Below are positions 1 to 5,635 of a DNA stretch of 7,074 bases, piece after piece. Within the stretch, counting starts at the first letter, position 1. Every line of letters begins with the position of its first letter. Under the pieces are notes generated by a model. The model had not been told where the DNA came from. It saw nothing but the letters and a program-made list of their open reading frames with translations, and did no database searches. The stretch lies in assembly GCA_020161965.1 (NCBI GenBank), contig JAIUNH010000205.1:1-7074 (forward strand). Direction: 5' to 3'. The stretch is from Pseudomonadota bacterium (GTDB lineage Bacteria; Pseudomonadota; Alphaproteobacteria; CACIAM-22H2). The position numbers and the translations under genes were made by a program.

Positions 1-125
1 AACAGCGTATCCCAGAGCGCGTCGAGATTGGGCGCGAAATACGCCGGAAACGCCAGATCGGCGGCGAGCGTCGCGTAGACCTTGTCCATCGTGTCGTGGC
101 TGGAATTCAAGACGGCGCGTTTCAT
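1..125 (-). CDS. Barstar-family ribonuclease inhibitor, N-terminal part (cut by window edge)
   Basis: The first 41 residues of a barstar homologue are visible; the rest lies left of the window. Barstar binds barnase tightly in the cytoplasm and blocks its active site. The sequence starts MKRAVLN, close to MKKAVIN of Bacillus barstar, and ends with NLDALWD, identical to the barnase-binding helix. Residues matching barstar Tyr29, Asp35, Trp38 and Asp39 are all present; Tyr30 is Phe. The ATG (125-123) overlaps the TGA (124-122) that ends barnase in its restored frame, so translation was probably coupled to the ribonuclease. In the frame as written, barnase has no stop before this ATG and the two are one open frame. 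Family assignment is firm. Whether the C-terminal part is intact (including the usual Glu76) cannot be seen. Confidence 0.88.
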   Translation of the reverse strand, partial: MKRAVLNSSHDTMDKVYATLAADLAFPAYFAPNLDALWDTL

Positions 126-551
126 TTCGGCACTTCGCGAAAGCTGGAATAGTGATCGACCGTCATAGATCAGCCGGTCGCTGGAAAAGACGAGGCGTTT
201 GGCGTTGCGCCGCCCGCAGGTGAAATCGAGATCGGCTTCCGTCCAGCGCCGTCCGGCGGCTTCCGGCAGGCGCTTCTCGCGGTTGGAAAATCGATCGCCG
301 CCGATCGCCTTGCCCGGCGCCACACGGCACAAATCGCCGCCCGGCCGCCAGCCGCGCCGTTCGGCGGCGTTCTTGTCGAGATAGCGGTCGCCCGGCAAGC
401 GCCCGGTCGCGCGGATCGCTTCGACCGTCGCGACGAAGCCCTCGATATCGTTGAGCCGCATTTCCCGCGCGAAGCCGCGCAGATCGGCGGCCGAAAGCGG
501 GCCCGCGACCAGCATCGCGACGGCGAGAAGGAGCACGAAAAACCGTTTCAT
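122..551 (-). CDS. Secreted barnase-type ribonuclease, frameshifted before the catalytic His
   Basis: A guanyl-preferring ribonuclease of the barnase (N1/T1) family. Residues 1-22 form a clear signal peptide: MKRFF, a Leu/Val/Ala core, then a cut site near LSA-A. The mature part aligns with barnase almost throughout. Matches are Lys60 (barnase Lys27), Arg91 in FSNRE (Arg59), Glu105 in WTEAD (the general base Glu73), Arg115 (Arg83) and Arg119 (Arg87). After SSDRLIY (Tyr129, matching Tyr97) the frame breaks: an odd base at 164 shifts the expected tail TVDHYSSFREVPK, with the general acid His102, into another frame that stops at 124-122. Without correction the protein reads DGRSLFQLSRSAE and continues into barstar. 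Cys75 and Cys112 could form a disulfide. The ATG at 551-549 gives the signal peptide directly. The break could be a real mutation or a sequencing error; family identity is firm, activity is doubtful. Confidence 0.85.
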
Positions 552-552
552 C

Positions 553-570
553 GCGTGCTATATAGCGCGC
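553..570. promoter_or_regulatory. 18-bp inverted repeat centred on TATATA between divergent genes
   Basis: GCG-T-GCTATATAGC-G-CGC is self-complementary except for one mismatched pair (556/567). It lies in the 47-base gap between the barnase start (551) and the DUF4743 gene start (599). Its AT centre is the only AT-rich stretch in the gap, so it could serve both as a -10 element and as an operator. Binding by any regulator is inference. Confidence 0.35.
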
Positions 571-586
571 CATCGCCGCTTCGCAA
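559..586 (-). promoter_or_regulatory. Possible barnase promoter
   Basis: On the minus strand TTGCGA (586-581) is followed by a 16-base spacer and TATATA (564-559), each matching 4 of 6 sigma-70 consensus positions. Transcription would begin about 5-8 bases after the -10 element, almost at the barnase ATG (551), so the message would be leaderless or nearly so. No ribosome binding site is visible before this ATG, which fits. This is a motif reading only. Confidence 0.28.
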
Positions 587-598
587 CAGACGGGCCGC

Positions 599-1444
599 AT
601 GTCCTTTCTCGACCGCATCGCCGAGTGCAACAAGCACGATCCCGCCCTGTACCGCCCCTTTTTCGCCGCCGGGCGGCAAGTGGGGTCGGTGCGTCACGCC
701 TTGGCCGAGCGCTTGGCGCGGATGCCGGGTATTTTTTTGGCCGACGGGAAAAGCGTCACGCTGCTGCCGGAATTCGATACGGTCGAGAAACGCTCGACGG
801 CGATCGACAAGGCGGTGCGCGCCCTCGAAGCCGACGGGATCGTGACCGGCCGGCGCAACGAAAACTATCCCGCCTGCCCCGAATGGGGCCGAGCTTATGA
901 CTTTGTCATCGAGCGCGCGGCGGCCCCGCATTTCGGTATCCGGTCCTTCGGCGTGCATATGACCGGCTTCACGCGCAAAGCGGACGGCATCCATATTTGG
1001 GTTGCACGCCGCGCGCGCTTGAAGCCGACCTATCCCGGCATGCTCGACAACACCGTCGCCGGCGGGCAGCCGGTCGGCATGGGCTTGATCGACAACATGG
1101 TGAAGGAATGCGGCGAGGAAGGCGGCATTCCGCCCGAGATCGCGCGCAACGTGGTGTCGGTCGGCGCCATCTCCTATTGCATGGATGCGGCCGACGGTTT
1201 GAAGCCCGACGTGCAATTCTGCTTCGATTTGGAATTGCCGCCGGATTTCACGCCCCGCAACACCGATGGCGAGATCGACGAATTCTTCCTGTGGCACTGG
1301 ACGCGAATCGCCGACACGGTCGAGCGCACGCGCGAATTCAAGTTCAACTGCAATCTCGTCCTGATCGATTTCTTCGTGCGCCACGGGCTGATTTCGCCCG
1401 AGCATCCCGACTATCTCGCCATCGTCGAAGGGATGCGGCGTTAG
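599..1444 (+). CDS. DUF4743/Nudix-domain protein (thiamine pyrophosphokinase-related type)
   Basis: A 281-residue protein with an N-terminal DUF4743-like part (about 1-110) and a Nudix fold (about 115-265). It resembles the Nudix proteins often labelled 'thiamine pyrophosphokinase-related', found in fungi, plants and alphaproteobacteria. Visible marks are SFGVHMTGF (117-125), PGMLDNTVAGG (146-156) and the Nudix core KECGEEGGIP (169-178). The Nudix box is imperfect: the first Glu is Met161, but the metal-binding Glu cluster (170, 173, 174) is kept, so hydrolysis is plausible. Relatives are thought to act on damaged or oxidised thiamine diphosphate or other nucleotides; the substrate here is not shown. 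The ATG gives the usual family N-terminus, though only a weak ribosome binding site precedes it. It is divergent from barnase and overlaps the gluQRS stop by 4 bases. Confidence 0.85.
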   Translation: MSFLDRIAECNKHDPALYRPFFAAGRQVGSVRHALAERLARMPGIFLADGKSVTLLPEFDTVEKRSTAIDKAVRALEADGIVTGRRNENYPACPEWGRAYDFVIERAAAPHFGIRSFGVHMTGFTRKADGIHIWVARRARLKPTYPGMLDNTVAGGQPVGMGLIDNMVKECGEEGGIPPEIARNVVSVGAISYCMDAADGLKPDVQFCFDLELPPDFTPRNTDGEIDEFFLWHWTRIADTVERTREFKFNCNLVLIDFFVRHGLISPEHPDYLAIVEGMRR

Positions 1445-2259
1445 AAACCGAGCCGCGCGCGGATCGCGTCGGGCGTTTCGCCCGCATCGCGAAGACTGCT
1501 TATCGACGGCGACTCCCGGCGCTTGGCAAGGCGCTCGCCCGTTTCATCGCGGATGATCTTATGGTGCCGCCAATCGGGCACGTTCAAATCGAGTAAGGCT
1601 TGCAGCAAGCGATGGATCGGCGTGGCGGGCAGCAAATCCTCGCCGCGCGTCACCAGCGTGACGCCTTGCAGATGATCGTCGAGCGTGACCGCAAGATGAT
1701 ACGACGTGCCGATATCCTTGCGCGCGAGCACGACGTCGCCATGGCTCGCGGGATCGGCCTTGAATACGCCGCGATCAAGATCGCGCCATTCGAGCGGCCC
1801 GGTCAGCGCCGCAGCTTTCGCCGAATCGAGGCGCAACGCGAAAGCCTGCCCGGCTTCTTGGCGGTGAGCCACGTCCTGCGCCGATAAATGGCGGCAGGTG
1901 CCGGTATAGATCGGCTCCGTCCCATGCGGCGCCGACGCCAGCCTTGCGATATCCGCACGCGTGCAAAAGCAGGGATAGATCACGCCCTTCGCCTTCAACC
2001 GGTCCAACGCGGCGGCGTAATCGGCGCGATGTTCGGATTGGCGGCGCACCGGTTCTTCCCAGCGCAAGCCCAGCCAAGCGAGATCTTCGCGCATCGCCGT
2101 TTCGTGTTCGGGGCGGCAGCGCACCGTATCGATATCCTCGATCCGCAGCAGGAACCGGCCCGTGGCGCGTTGCGCCTGATCCCAGGCGAACAGCGCCGAA
2201 TAGGCGGAGCCCAGATGCAGCAAACCGGTCGGCGAGGGTGCGAAACGCGTGACGATCAT
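1441..2259 (-). CDS. gluQRS: Glutamyl-queuosine tRNA(Asp) synthetase
   Basis: A 272-residue paralogue of the glutamyl-tRNA synthetase catalytic core without an anticodon-binding domain. It activates glutamate and attaches it to queuosine at position 34 of tRNA-Asp in the cytoplasm. Visible marks are RFAPSPTGLLHLGS (5-18), holding the HIGH-type motif as HLGS; the glutamate-binding RIEDID (39-44); the zinc site Cys97-x-Cys99 with Tyr118 and Cys122, as in E. coli YadB; and the KMSKS-type loop RLAKR (243-247). Length matches the family (about 270-310). The open frame extends upstream to 2898, but the ATG at 2259-2257 places TRFAPSPTG at the normal N-terminus, and the extension overlaps the opposite-strand esterase. 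It is divergent from the esterase operon (42-base gap) and convergent with the DUF4743 gene. Confidence 0.95.
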   Translation of the reverse strand: MIVTRFAPSPTGLLHLGSAYSALFAWDQAQRATGRFLLRIEDIDTVRCRPEHETAMREDLAWLGLRWEEPVRRQSEHRADYAAALDRLKAKGVIYPCFCTRADIARLASAPHGTEPIYTGTCRHLSAQDVAHRQEAGQAFALRLDSAKAAALTGPLEWRDLDRGVFKADPASHGDVVLARKDIGTSYHLAVTLDDHLQGVTLVTRGEDLLPATPIHRLLQALLDLNVPDWRHHKIIRDETGERLAKRRESPSISSLRDAGETPDAIRARLGF

Positions 2260-2301
2260 GGCGGGATCGACACTAACATGGCGCACTGCTAGGAAAGGTC
2301 C

Positions 2302-2958
2302 ATGTCGAATATCCAACTCGATGGGCCGCGTATGGGCCCGGCCGCCGGGGGCAAGCCCCGTTCCATCGTCGCGCTGCTGCATGGGCTCGGGTCCGACGGC
2401 AACGATCTGATCTCGCTGGCGCCGATTTTCGCGCGCGCCTTGCCGCATACGGCGTTCGTCGCACCGAACGCGCCGTTCAAATGCGACATGGCGCCCTATG
2501 GCTGGCAATGGTTCTCGCTGCTCGACCGCACGCCGGCGAACATCCTGGCGGGCGTGCAGACCGCCGCCCCGATCCTGAATGCGTTCATCGACGGCGAACT
2601 CGCCAAGGCCGAGCTGCCGCCGGCGAAGATCGCGCTGCTGGGTTTCAGCCAGGGCTCGATGATGTCGCTGTTCGTCGCCCCGCGCCGGGCCGAACCGATC
2701 GCGGGCGTGGCCGGTTATTCCGGGCGCTTGATCGGCGGCGGCTTGCTGGCCGACGAAATCAAATCGCGCCCGCCGGTGCTGCTGGTGCATGGCGACCAAG
2801 ACCCGATCGTACCGTTCGAGTCGATGGCGGCGGCGGAGAAGGCCTTGACGGCGCTCAACGTGCCGGTCGAAACACTCGCCTGCCCCGGCTTGCCGCATTC
2901 GATCGACGAAGCCGGCATCGCCAAGGGCCTGGAATTCCTCGCCCGCGTCCTGGCGTGA
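2302..2958 (+). CDS. Alpha/beta-hydrolase carboxylesterase (phospholipase/carboxylesterase family)
   Basis: A 218-residue serine hydrolase of the phospholipase/carboxylesterase (acyl-protein thioesterase, YpfH-like) family, which cleaves short acyl esters or thioesters. The oxyanion-side motif LLHGLGSDGND is at 25-35, the nucleophile Ser116 in GFSQGS (114-119), the acid Asp167 in HGDQDPIVP, and His199 in LPHSID, a complete catalytic triad with normal spacing. There is no signal peptide, so it is cytoplasmic. AGGAAAGG (2291-2298) stands just before the ATG and supports this start. The TGA overlaps the GTG of the next gene (GTGA, 2955-2958), indicating translational coupling. The natural substrate is not evident. 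Confidence 0.93.
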   Translation: MSNIQLDGPRMGPAAGGKPRSIVALLHGLGSDGNDLISLAPIFARALPHTAFVAPNAPFKCDMAPYGWQWFSLLDRTPANILAGVQTAAPILNAFIDGELAKAELPPAKIALLGFSQGSMMSLFVAPRRAEPIAGVAGYSGRLIGGGLLADEIKSRPPVLLVHGDQDPIVPFESMAAAEKALTALNVPVETLACPGLPHSIDEAGIAKGLEFLARVLA

Positions 2959-3350
2959 CGGTCCCGCGCCTCGGCTGCGGGGCGGCGATTCTGGATACGG
3001 CCGGGCGCATGCTGCTGGCCCGCCGCCTGACCGAGCCCGAGGCCGGTTGCTACGGCCTGCTCGGCGGCAAGATCGAGCCGGGCGAAGCCACGCGCGACGC
3101 GATTTTGCGCGAAATCGAAGAAGAGATCGGTGTGCGGCTGGAGCTGCAAGGTTTCCTGTGCGCGGTCGATTTGATTCTGCCCGGCGGCATTCACTGGGTT
3201 TCGGTGGTCGAGCGCGCGCGGATCGCGGCGGGCACGCCCGAAATCCGCGAGCCCGAAAAACTCACCGATCTGGGCTGGTTCGCCCGCGACGCGCTGCCGC
3301 AGCCTTTGACCCAAGCCGCCATCGCGGCGGTGAAGGCGCTCGAAGGTTGA
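2955..3350 (+). CDS. MutT-like Nudix hydrolase
   Basis: A 131-residue single-domain Nudix protein. The Nudix box at 38-60 matches the consensus fully: Gly38, Glu44, Arg52-Glu53, Glu56-Glu57, Gly59. It hydrolyses a nucleoside diphosphate linked to some group X; the substrate (oxidised nucleotide, ADP-ribose or other) cannot be read from the sequence. The start is GTG at 2955-2957, overlapping the esterase TGA as GTGA. It gives VTVPRLGCGAAIL, the usual first strand of the fold, and no better start lies nearby. Length fits a minimal MutT-like enzyme. It is the second gene of a two-gene operon with the esterase, and a hairpin follows 11 bases after the stop. Confidence 0.92.
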   Translation: MTVPRLGCGAAILDTAGRMLLARRLTEPEAGCYGLLGGKIEPGEATRDAILREIEEEIGVRLELQGFLCAVDLILPGGIHWVSVVERARIAAGTPEIREPEKLTDLGWFARDALPQPLTQAAIAAVKALEG

Positions 3351-3361
3351 TTTAACGGCAC

Positions 3362-3392
3362 CGCAATATTCGGCGTCATCCGACATATTGTG
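3362..3392 (+). terminator. Hairpin after the Nudix gene, possible terminator
   Basis: CGCAATAT-TCGG pairs with CCGA-(C)-ATATTGTG around a six-base loop (CGTCAT): about 12 pairs with one bulged C (3384) and one G-U pair. It lies 11 bases after the esterase-Nudix operon. The run that follows (TTC) is too poor in T for a classic intrinsic terminator, so it may instead stabilise the 3' end or assist Rho-type stopping. Confidence 0.4.
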
Positions 3393-3522
3393 TTCGGACC
3401 GCGATTCGCCTAACAATTAGTGCGTTCTACGACGTTGTTTCCGCCTTGGCACTTTCGCCGGGTCTGATCATCGGCGAATCGACAAGGCGGCCTTCGACCA
3501 TCCTCGAGGGAGTGATCTTGTC

Positions 3523-4086
3523 GTGTACGTTTCGGCCGATGCCTGTCCAGCGCTGGTCTTGAATGCCGATTTCCGGCCGCTGTCCTATTATCCGCTCTCG
3601 GTGTGGTCCTGGCAGGACGCGGTGAAGGCCGTGTTTCAGGACCGCGTCAATGTCGTGCACGAATACGATCGGGTCGTGCGCTCGCCCACCCATGCGATGC
3701 GCCTGCCCTCGGTCATCTCGTTGAAGGAATACGTGCCGGCGGCGCGCCGCCCCGCGTTCACGCGGTTCAACGTATTCCTGCGCGACCGCTTCATTTGCCA
3801 ATATTGCGGCGACGGTTTTCCGGCGCACGAATTGACCTTCGATCACGTCGTCCCGCGCTCGCGCGGCGGGCGCACGACCTGGGCCAATGTCGTCACGGCG
3901 TGCTCCAGCTGCAATCTCGCCAAAGGCAGCCATCTGCCGCACGAGGTGGGCATGTTCCCGCGCCATGCGGCCGAGGCGCCGACCTCGCAGCAATTGCAGG
4001 AAAACGGCCGCGGTTTCCCGCCCAACTTCCTGCACGAAAGCTGGCGCGATTTCCTGTACTGGGATTCGGAACTGGAATCGGCTTAG
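3523..4086 (+). CDS. HNH endonuclease
   Basis: A 187-residue HNH-family nuclease of a type widespread in alphaproteobacteria and cyanobacteria, often labelled McrA-like. The structural zinc site is Cys92-x2-Cys95 and Cys127-x2-Cys130. The HNH core is Asp107-His108 (FDHVVPRSRGG), Asn122 (WANVV) and Asn131 with Lys134. The N-terminal part begins PALVLNADFRPLSYYPLSVWSW, the usual lead of this subfamily, followed by a conserved region up to residue 90. The start is GTG at 3523-3525 with GAGGGAG (3506-3512) 10 bases upstream; no alternative in-frame start lies close by. It stands alone, with no methylase or other restriction gene in view, so a restriction role is not supported. The cellular function of this subfamily is unknown to me. 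Its stop overlaps that of the next gene. Confidence 0.92.
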   Translation: MYVSADACPALVLNADFRPLSYYPLSVWSWQDAVKAVFQDRVNVVHEYDRVVRSPTHAMRLPSVISLKEYVPAARRPAFTRFNVFLRDRFICQYCGDGFPAHELTFDHVVPRSRGGRTTWANVVTACSSCNLAKGSHLPHEVGMFPRHAAEAPTSQQLQENGRGFPPNFLHESWRDFLYWDSELESA

Positions 4087-4280
4087 TCGATCGCCCGCAG
4101 ACGGGTGCGCTCGCGGCACCGCGCGGCATGGCGTTGGGCGACCAAACGCCGGCGGGCGTGTTCGACACAAACCATCAAATCCTCGCGCGTCACGCGGTCG
4201 CGATCCATCACGGCCAGCATGACCGGATCGCGCAGCATGTCGTCCAAACGCGGCTCGTCGTAGCGAAGATCCCAAACCAT
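4083..4280 (-). CDS. Small hypothetical protein, 65 residues
   Basis: I do not recognise a named family. The protein is highly charged, rich in Arg and Asp/Glu, with no membrane segment or signal peptide. Residues 9-35 (EPRLDDMLRDPVMLAVMDRD then VTREDL) resemble a motif common in short alphaproteobacterial proteins ('LL.DP.v..vM.rDgv...el'). The C-terminal half is predicted helical and basic. Three points support it as real: a strong ribosome binding site (GGGAGG, 4291-4286) five bases before the ATG, codon use like its neighbours, and an exact stop-to-stop junction with the HNH gene. It lies 118 bases downstream of the EAL-like gene on the same strand and could be co-transcribed with it or have its own promoter in the gap. 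A DNA- or protein-binding role is only a guess. Confidence 0.72.
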   Translation of the reverse strand: MVWDLRYDEPRLDDMLRDPVMLAVMDRDRVTREDLMVCVEHARRRLVAQRHAARCRERTRLRAID

Positions 4281-4285
4281 CCTGG

Positions 4286-4291
4286 CCTCCC
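4286..4291 (-). promoter_or_regulatory. Strong ribosome binding site of the 65-residue gene
   Basis: GGGAGG on the minus strand, five bases from the ATG at 4280. It is the best ribosome binding site in the window and is the main argument that this small gene is translated. Confidence 0.65.
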
Positions 4292-4362
4292 TGATCGGCT
4301 GGGATAGGGTATCGCTGCGGATCGTGGCGAAATCCTGGCGACGGATCGTTGATTTCAGGGAA

Positions 4363-4403
4363 GTCGCGTTACGTTTTGCGACGGGCGTTACGCGAGACTT
4401 ACG
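4363..4403. repeat. TTACG repeats and short hairpin at the end of the EAL-like gene
   Basis: TTACG occurs three times (4369, 4388, 4399); the last two extend to a near-identical TTACGCGA pair 11 bases apart, the second covering the stop codon of the EAL-like gene. GTCGC (4363-4367) pairs with GCGAC (4378-4382) around a 10-base loop. No T-run supports a terminator. It may be a processing or weak termination site between the EAL-like gene and the small gene. Confidence 0.3.
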
Positions 4404-5631
4404 CGATGCGCCGATTGGGATCGCGCATCAGCGCGTCGATATGGAAGCCCTGGAAGATGCGAATGCCGCAGGCCTGGCCCAATTCCAGCGCTTCGGCGTT
4501 CTCGCAACGCGCCATGATCAGGCGCCCCGGTTCAGCCTGGGCGATCTTCTCGGCAAGGCCCGCTTCGCGCCATTCCGCCGGGCGTTCGGTGCGATAGAAG
4601 ATCTTGATGAAGTCGGCGCCCATTTCCGGGCGCGCGAACATCGGCAGCGTATCGAGCGTCACGCCGTCGAGCAGCACGCGATACCCGGCATTGCGCAGGA
4701 ATTCGCACGCGGTCAGATACTCGGCGAAATCCCAGAACACGTCCAAACGCGGGATTTCGATGATCAGCTGGCTTTTCGGAATGAAATTCGCGATGCGCGT
4801 GTCGAATTCGCGGAACGTCGACGACATGATCGTCTGGACGTTCAAATTCAGCGACACGTTGCCCGATTGGCGCGTGACGAAGCCGTCGAACATCGCGCGC
4901 AGCACGCGCTGATCCATCGTGCGGGTCAATTGCTGGAACAGCGGCTTGACCGCGCGCAGGTCGTTCTTGGGCGCCACCAATTGGCGCAGATCGTTCACGC
5001 CGACGAAGACTTCGCGGAAGAACGGGCGGATCGGTTCGCCGGGCGCGATCGCGCAAGCGATCTGGCTTTTCAGGAACCCGGTGATATCGGCCTTGCGCAG
5101 CAGGTCTTCCAGCTTGGACAGCGACGACGTTGTCAGCGGCTGGCCTTGCGAGGAACCGATCGCCGTGCCCGCCTTTTGCAGCAAGCGCTGGCGGCGTTCC
5201 TGGAACGCTTTGTAATCCTCGTAGACCTTGCCGACGATCGCTTCGAAATCGGCGAACGTGTCCTTGAAGGCGAACAGCTCGTAGGCTTGGGCGGCTTGCC
5301 CTTCCTCGAGACCGGCGGCCGAGGCATGGGTGCGCAGAATGCCTTTGAGATCGTCTTCGATCGAATCGAGGTGGTAGCGATGGTCGCGGCGGAACAGCAG
5401 CACGATGTTGTAGTTGTGCATCGCGTAGACGCCCGCGTCCGAGCCCGCGACGAGTTGCTGCAGCGCCTTGATGATCTGCTGGAAATTCTCGCGCCGGCGG
5501 CTGAACCACGCGGGCGAGTTCATCGCGATGATGGCGCCGTAGCGATACTGGATGTCGTCGGAGCGCTTGATGCGCTCCAATTCGGTGAGGAGGGTTTCCT
5601 CGTCGGTCTGTTCGCCTTTGGGGTCCATCAT
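4399..5631 (-). CDS. Degenerate EAL-domain protein (cyclic-di-GMP phosphodiesterase-like)
   Basis: A 410-residue soluble protein without signal peptide or membrane segments. The C-terminal half (about 180-400) follows the EAL fold: EVF (207-209) replaces the EAL motif, LNLN (261-264) holds the Asn strand, IEIP (291-294) replaces ETE, LDG (321-323) replaces DDF, IKI with Lys343 and QGF (394-396) are kept. The second Asp of DDFG (Gly323 here) and one Glu of AEGVE (Arg375) are missing, so catalysis is probably lost while binding of cyclic-di-GMP or a partner may remain. The N-terminal part (about 25-140; VYAMHNYNIVLLF at 68-80) has alternating strands and helices and may be a worn GGDEF-like fold; this is inference. 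Residues 140-180 look like a helical linker. Two ATGs (5631, 5628) adjoin; the start is 4 bases after the DUF2336 stop, so they form an operon. Confidence 0.8.
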   Translation of the reverse strand: MMDPKGEQTDEETLLTELERIKRSDDIQYRYGAIIAMNSPAWFSRRRENFQQIIKALQQLVAGSDAGVYAMHNYNIVLLFRRDHRYHLDSIEDDLKGILRTHASAAGLEEGQAAQAYELFAFKDTFADFEAIVGKVYEDYKAFQERRQRLLQKAGTAIGSSQGQPLTTSSLSKLEDLLRKADITGFLKSQIACAIAPGEPIRPFFREVFVGVNDLRQLVAPKNDLRAVKPLFQQLTRTMDQRVLRAMFDGFVTRQSGNVSLNLNVQTIMSSTFREFDTRIANFIPKSQLIIEIPRLDVFWDFAEYLTACEFLRNAGYRVLLDGVTLDTLPMFARPEMGADFIKIFYRTERPAEWREAGLAEKIAQAEPGRLIMARCENAEALELGQACGIRIFQGFHIDALMRDPNRRIA

Positions 5632-5635
5632 GGCG

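Noticed and set aside
163..633. Open frame on the minus strand covering barnase and its promoter gap
   Set aside because: It is barnase read in a wrong frame: Arg-rich, with no domain, while the true frame gives a signal peptide and a full barnase alignment.
548..1405. Long minus-strand open frame opposite the DUF4743 gene
   Set aside because: High-GC shadow of a well-supported Nudix gene; His/Arg/Gly-rich, with no recognisable domain.
2260..2898. N-terminal extension of gluQRS on the open frame
   Set aside because: The family N-terminus (TRFAPSPTG) begins right after the ATG at 2259; the extension is low-complexity and lies opposite the well-supported esterase.
2481..2954. Longer N-terminus for the Nudix gene on the plus strand
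   Set aside because: It overlaps the esterase in another frame with Arg/Gly-rich sequence; the GTG at 2955 gives a complete Nudix domain.
3388..3416. Sigma-70-like site TTGTGT-17-TAACAA before the HNH gene
   Set aside because: Only 3 of 6 matches in each half, and it overlaps the hairpin; too weak to annotate.
3446..3462. Sigma-54-like site (TTGGCAC) before the HNH gene
   Set aside because: The -12 half (TTGC-type) is absent at the required spacing.
3403..3480. Two GANTC sites (3403-3407, 3476-3480), possible CcrM cell-cycle methylation control
   Set aside because: Two such 5-base sites can occur by chance in this length; nothing else points to cell-cycle control.
3427..4275. Minus-strand open frame opposite the HNH gene
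   Set aside because: Shadow of the HNH gene, which has zinc cysteines and the catalytic motif; the shadow has none.
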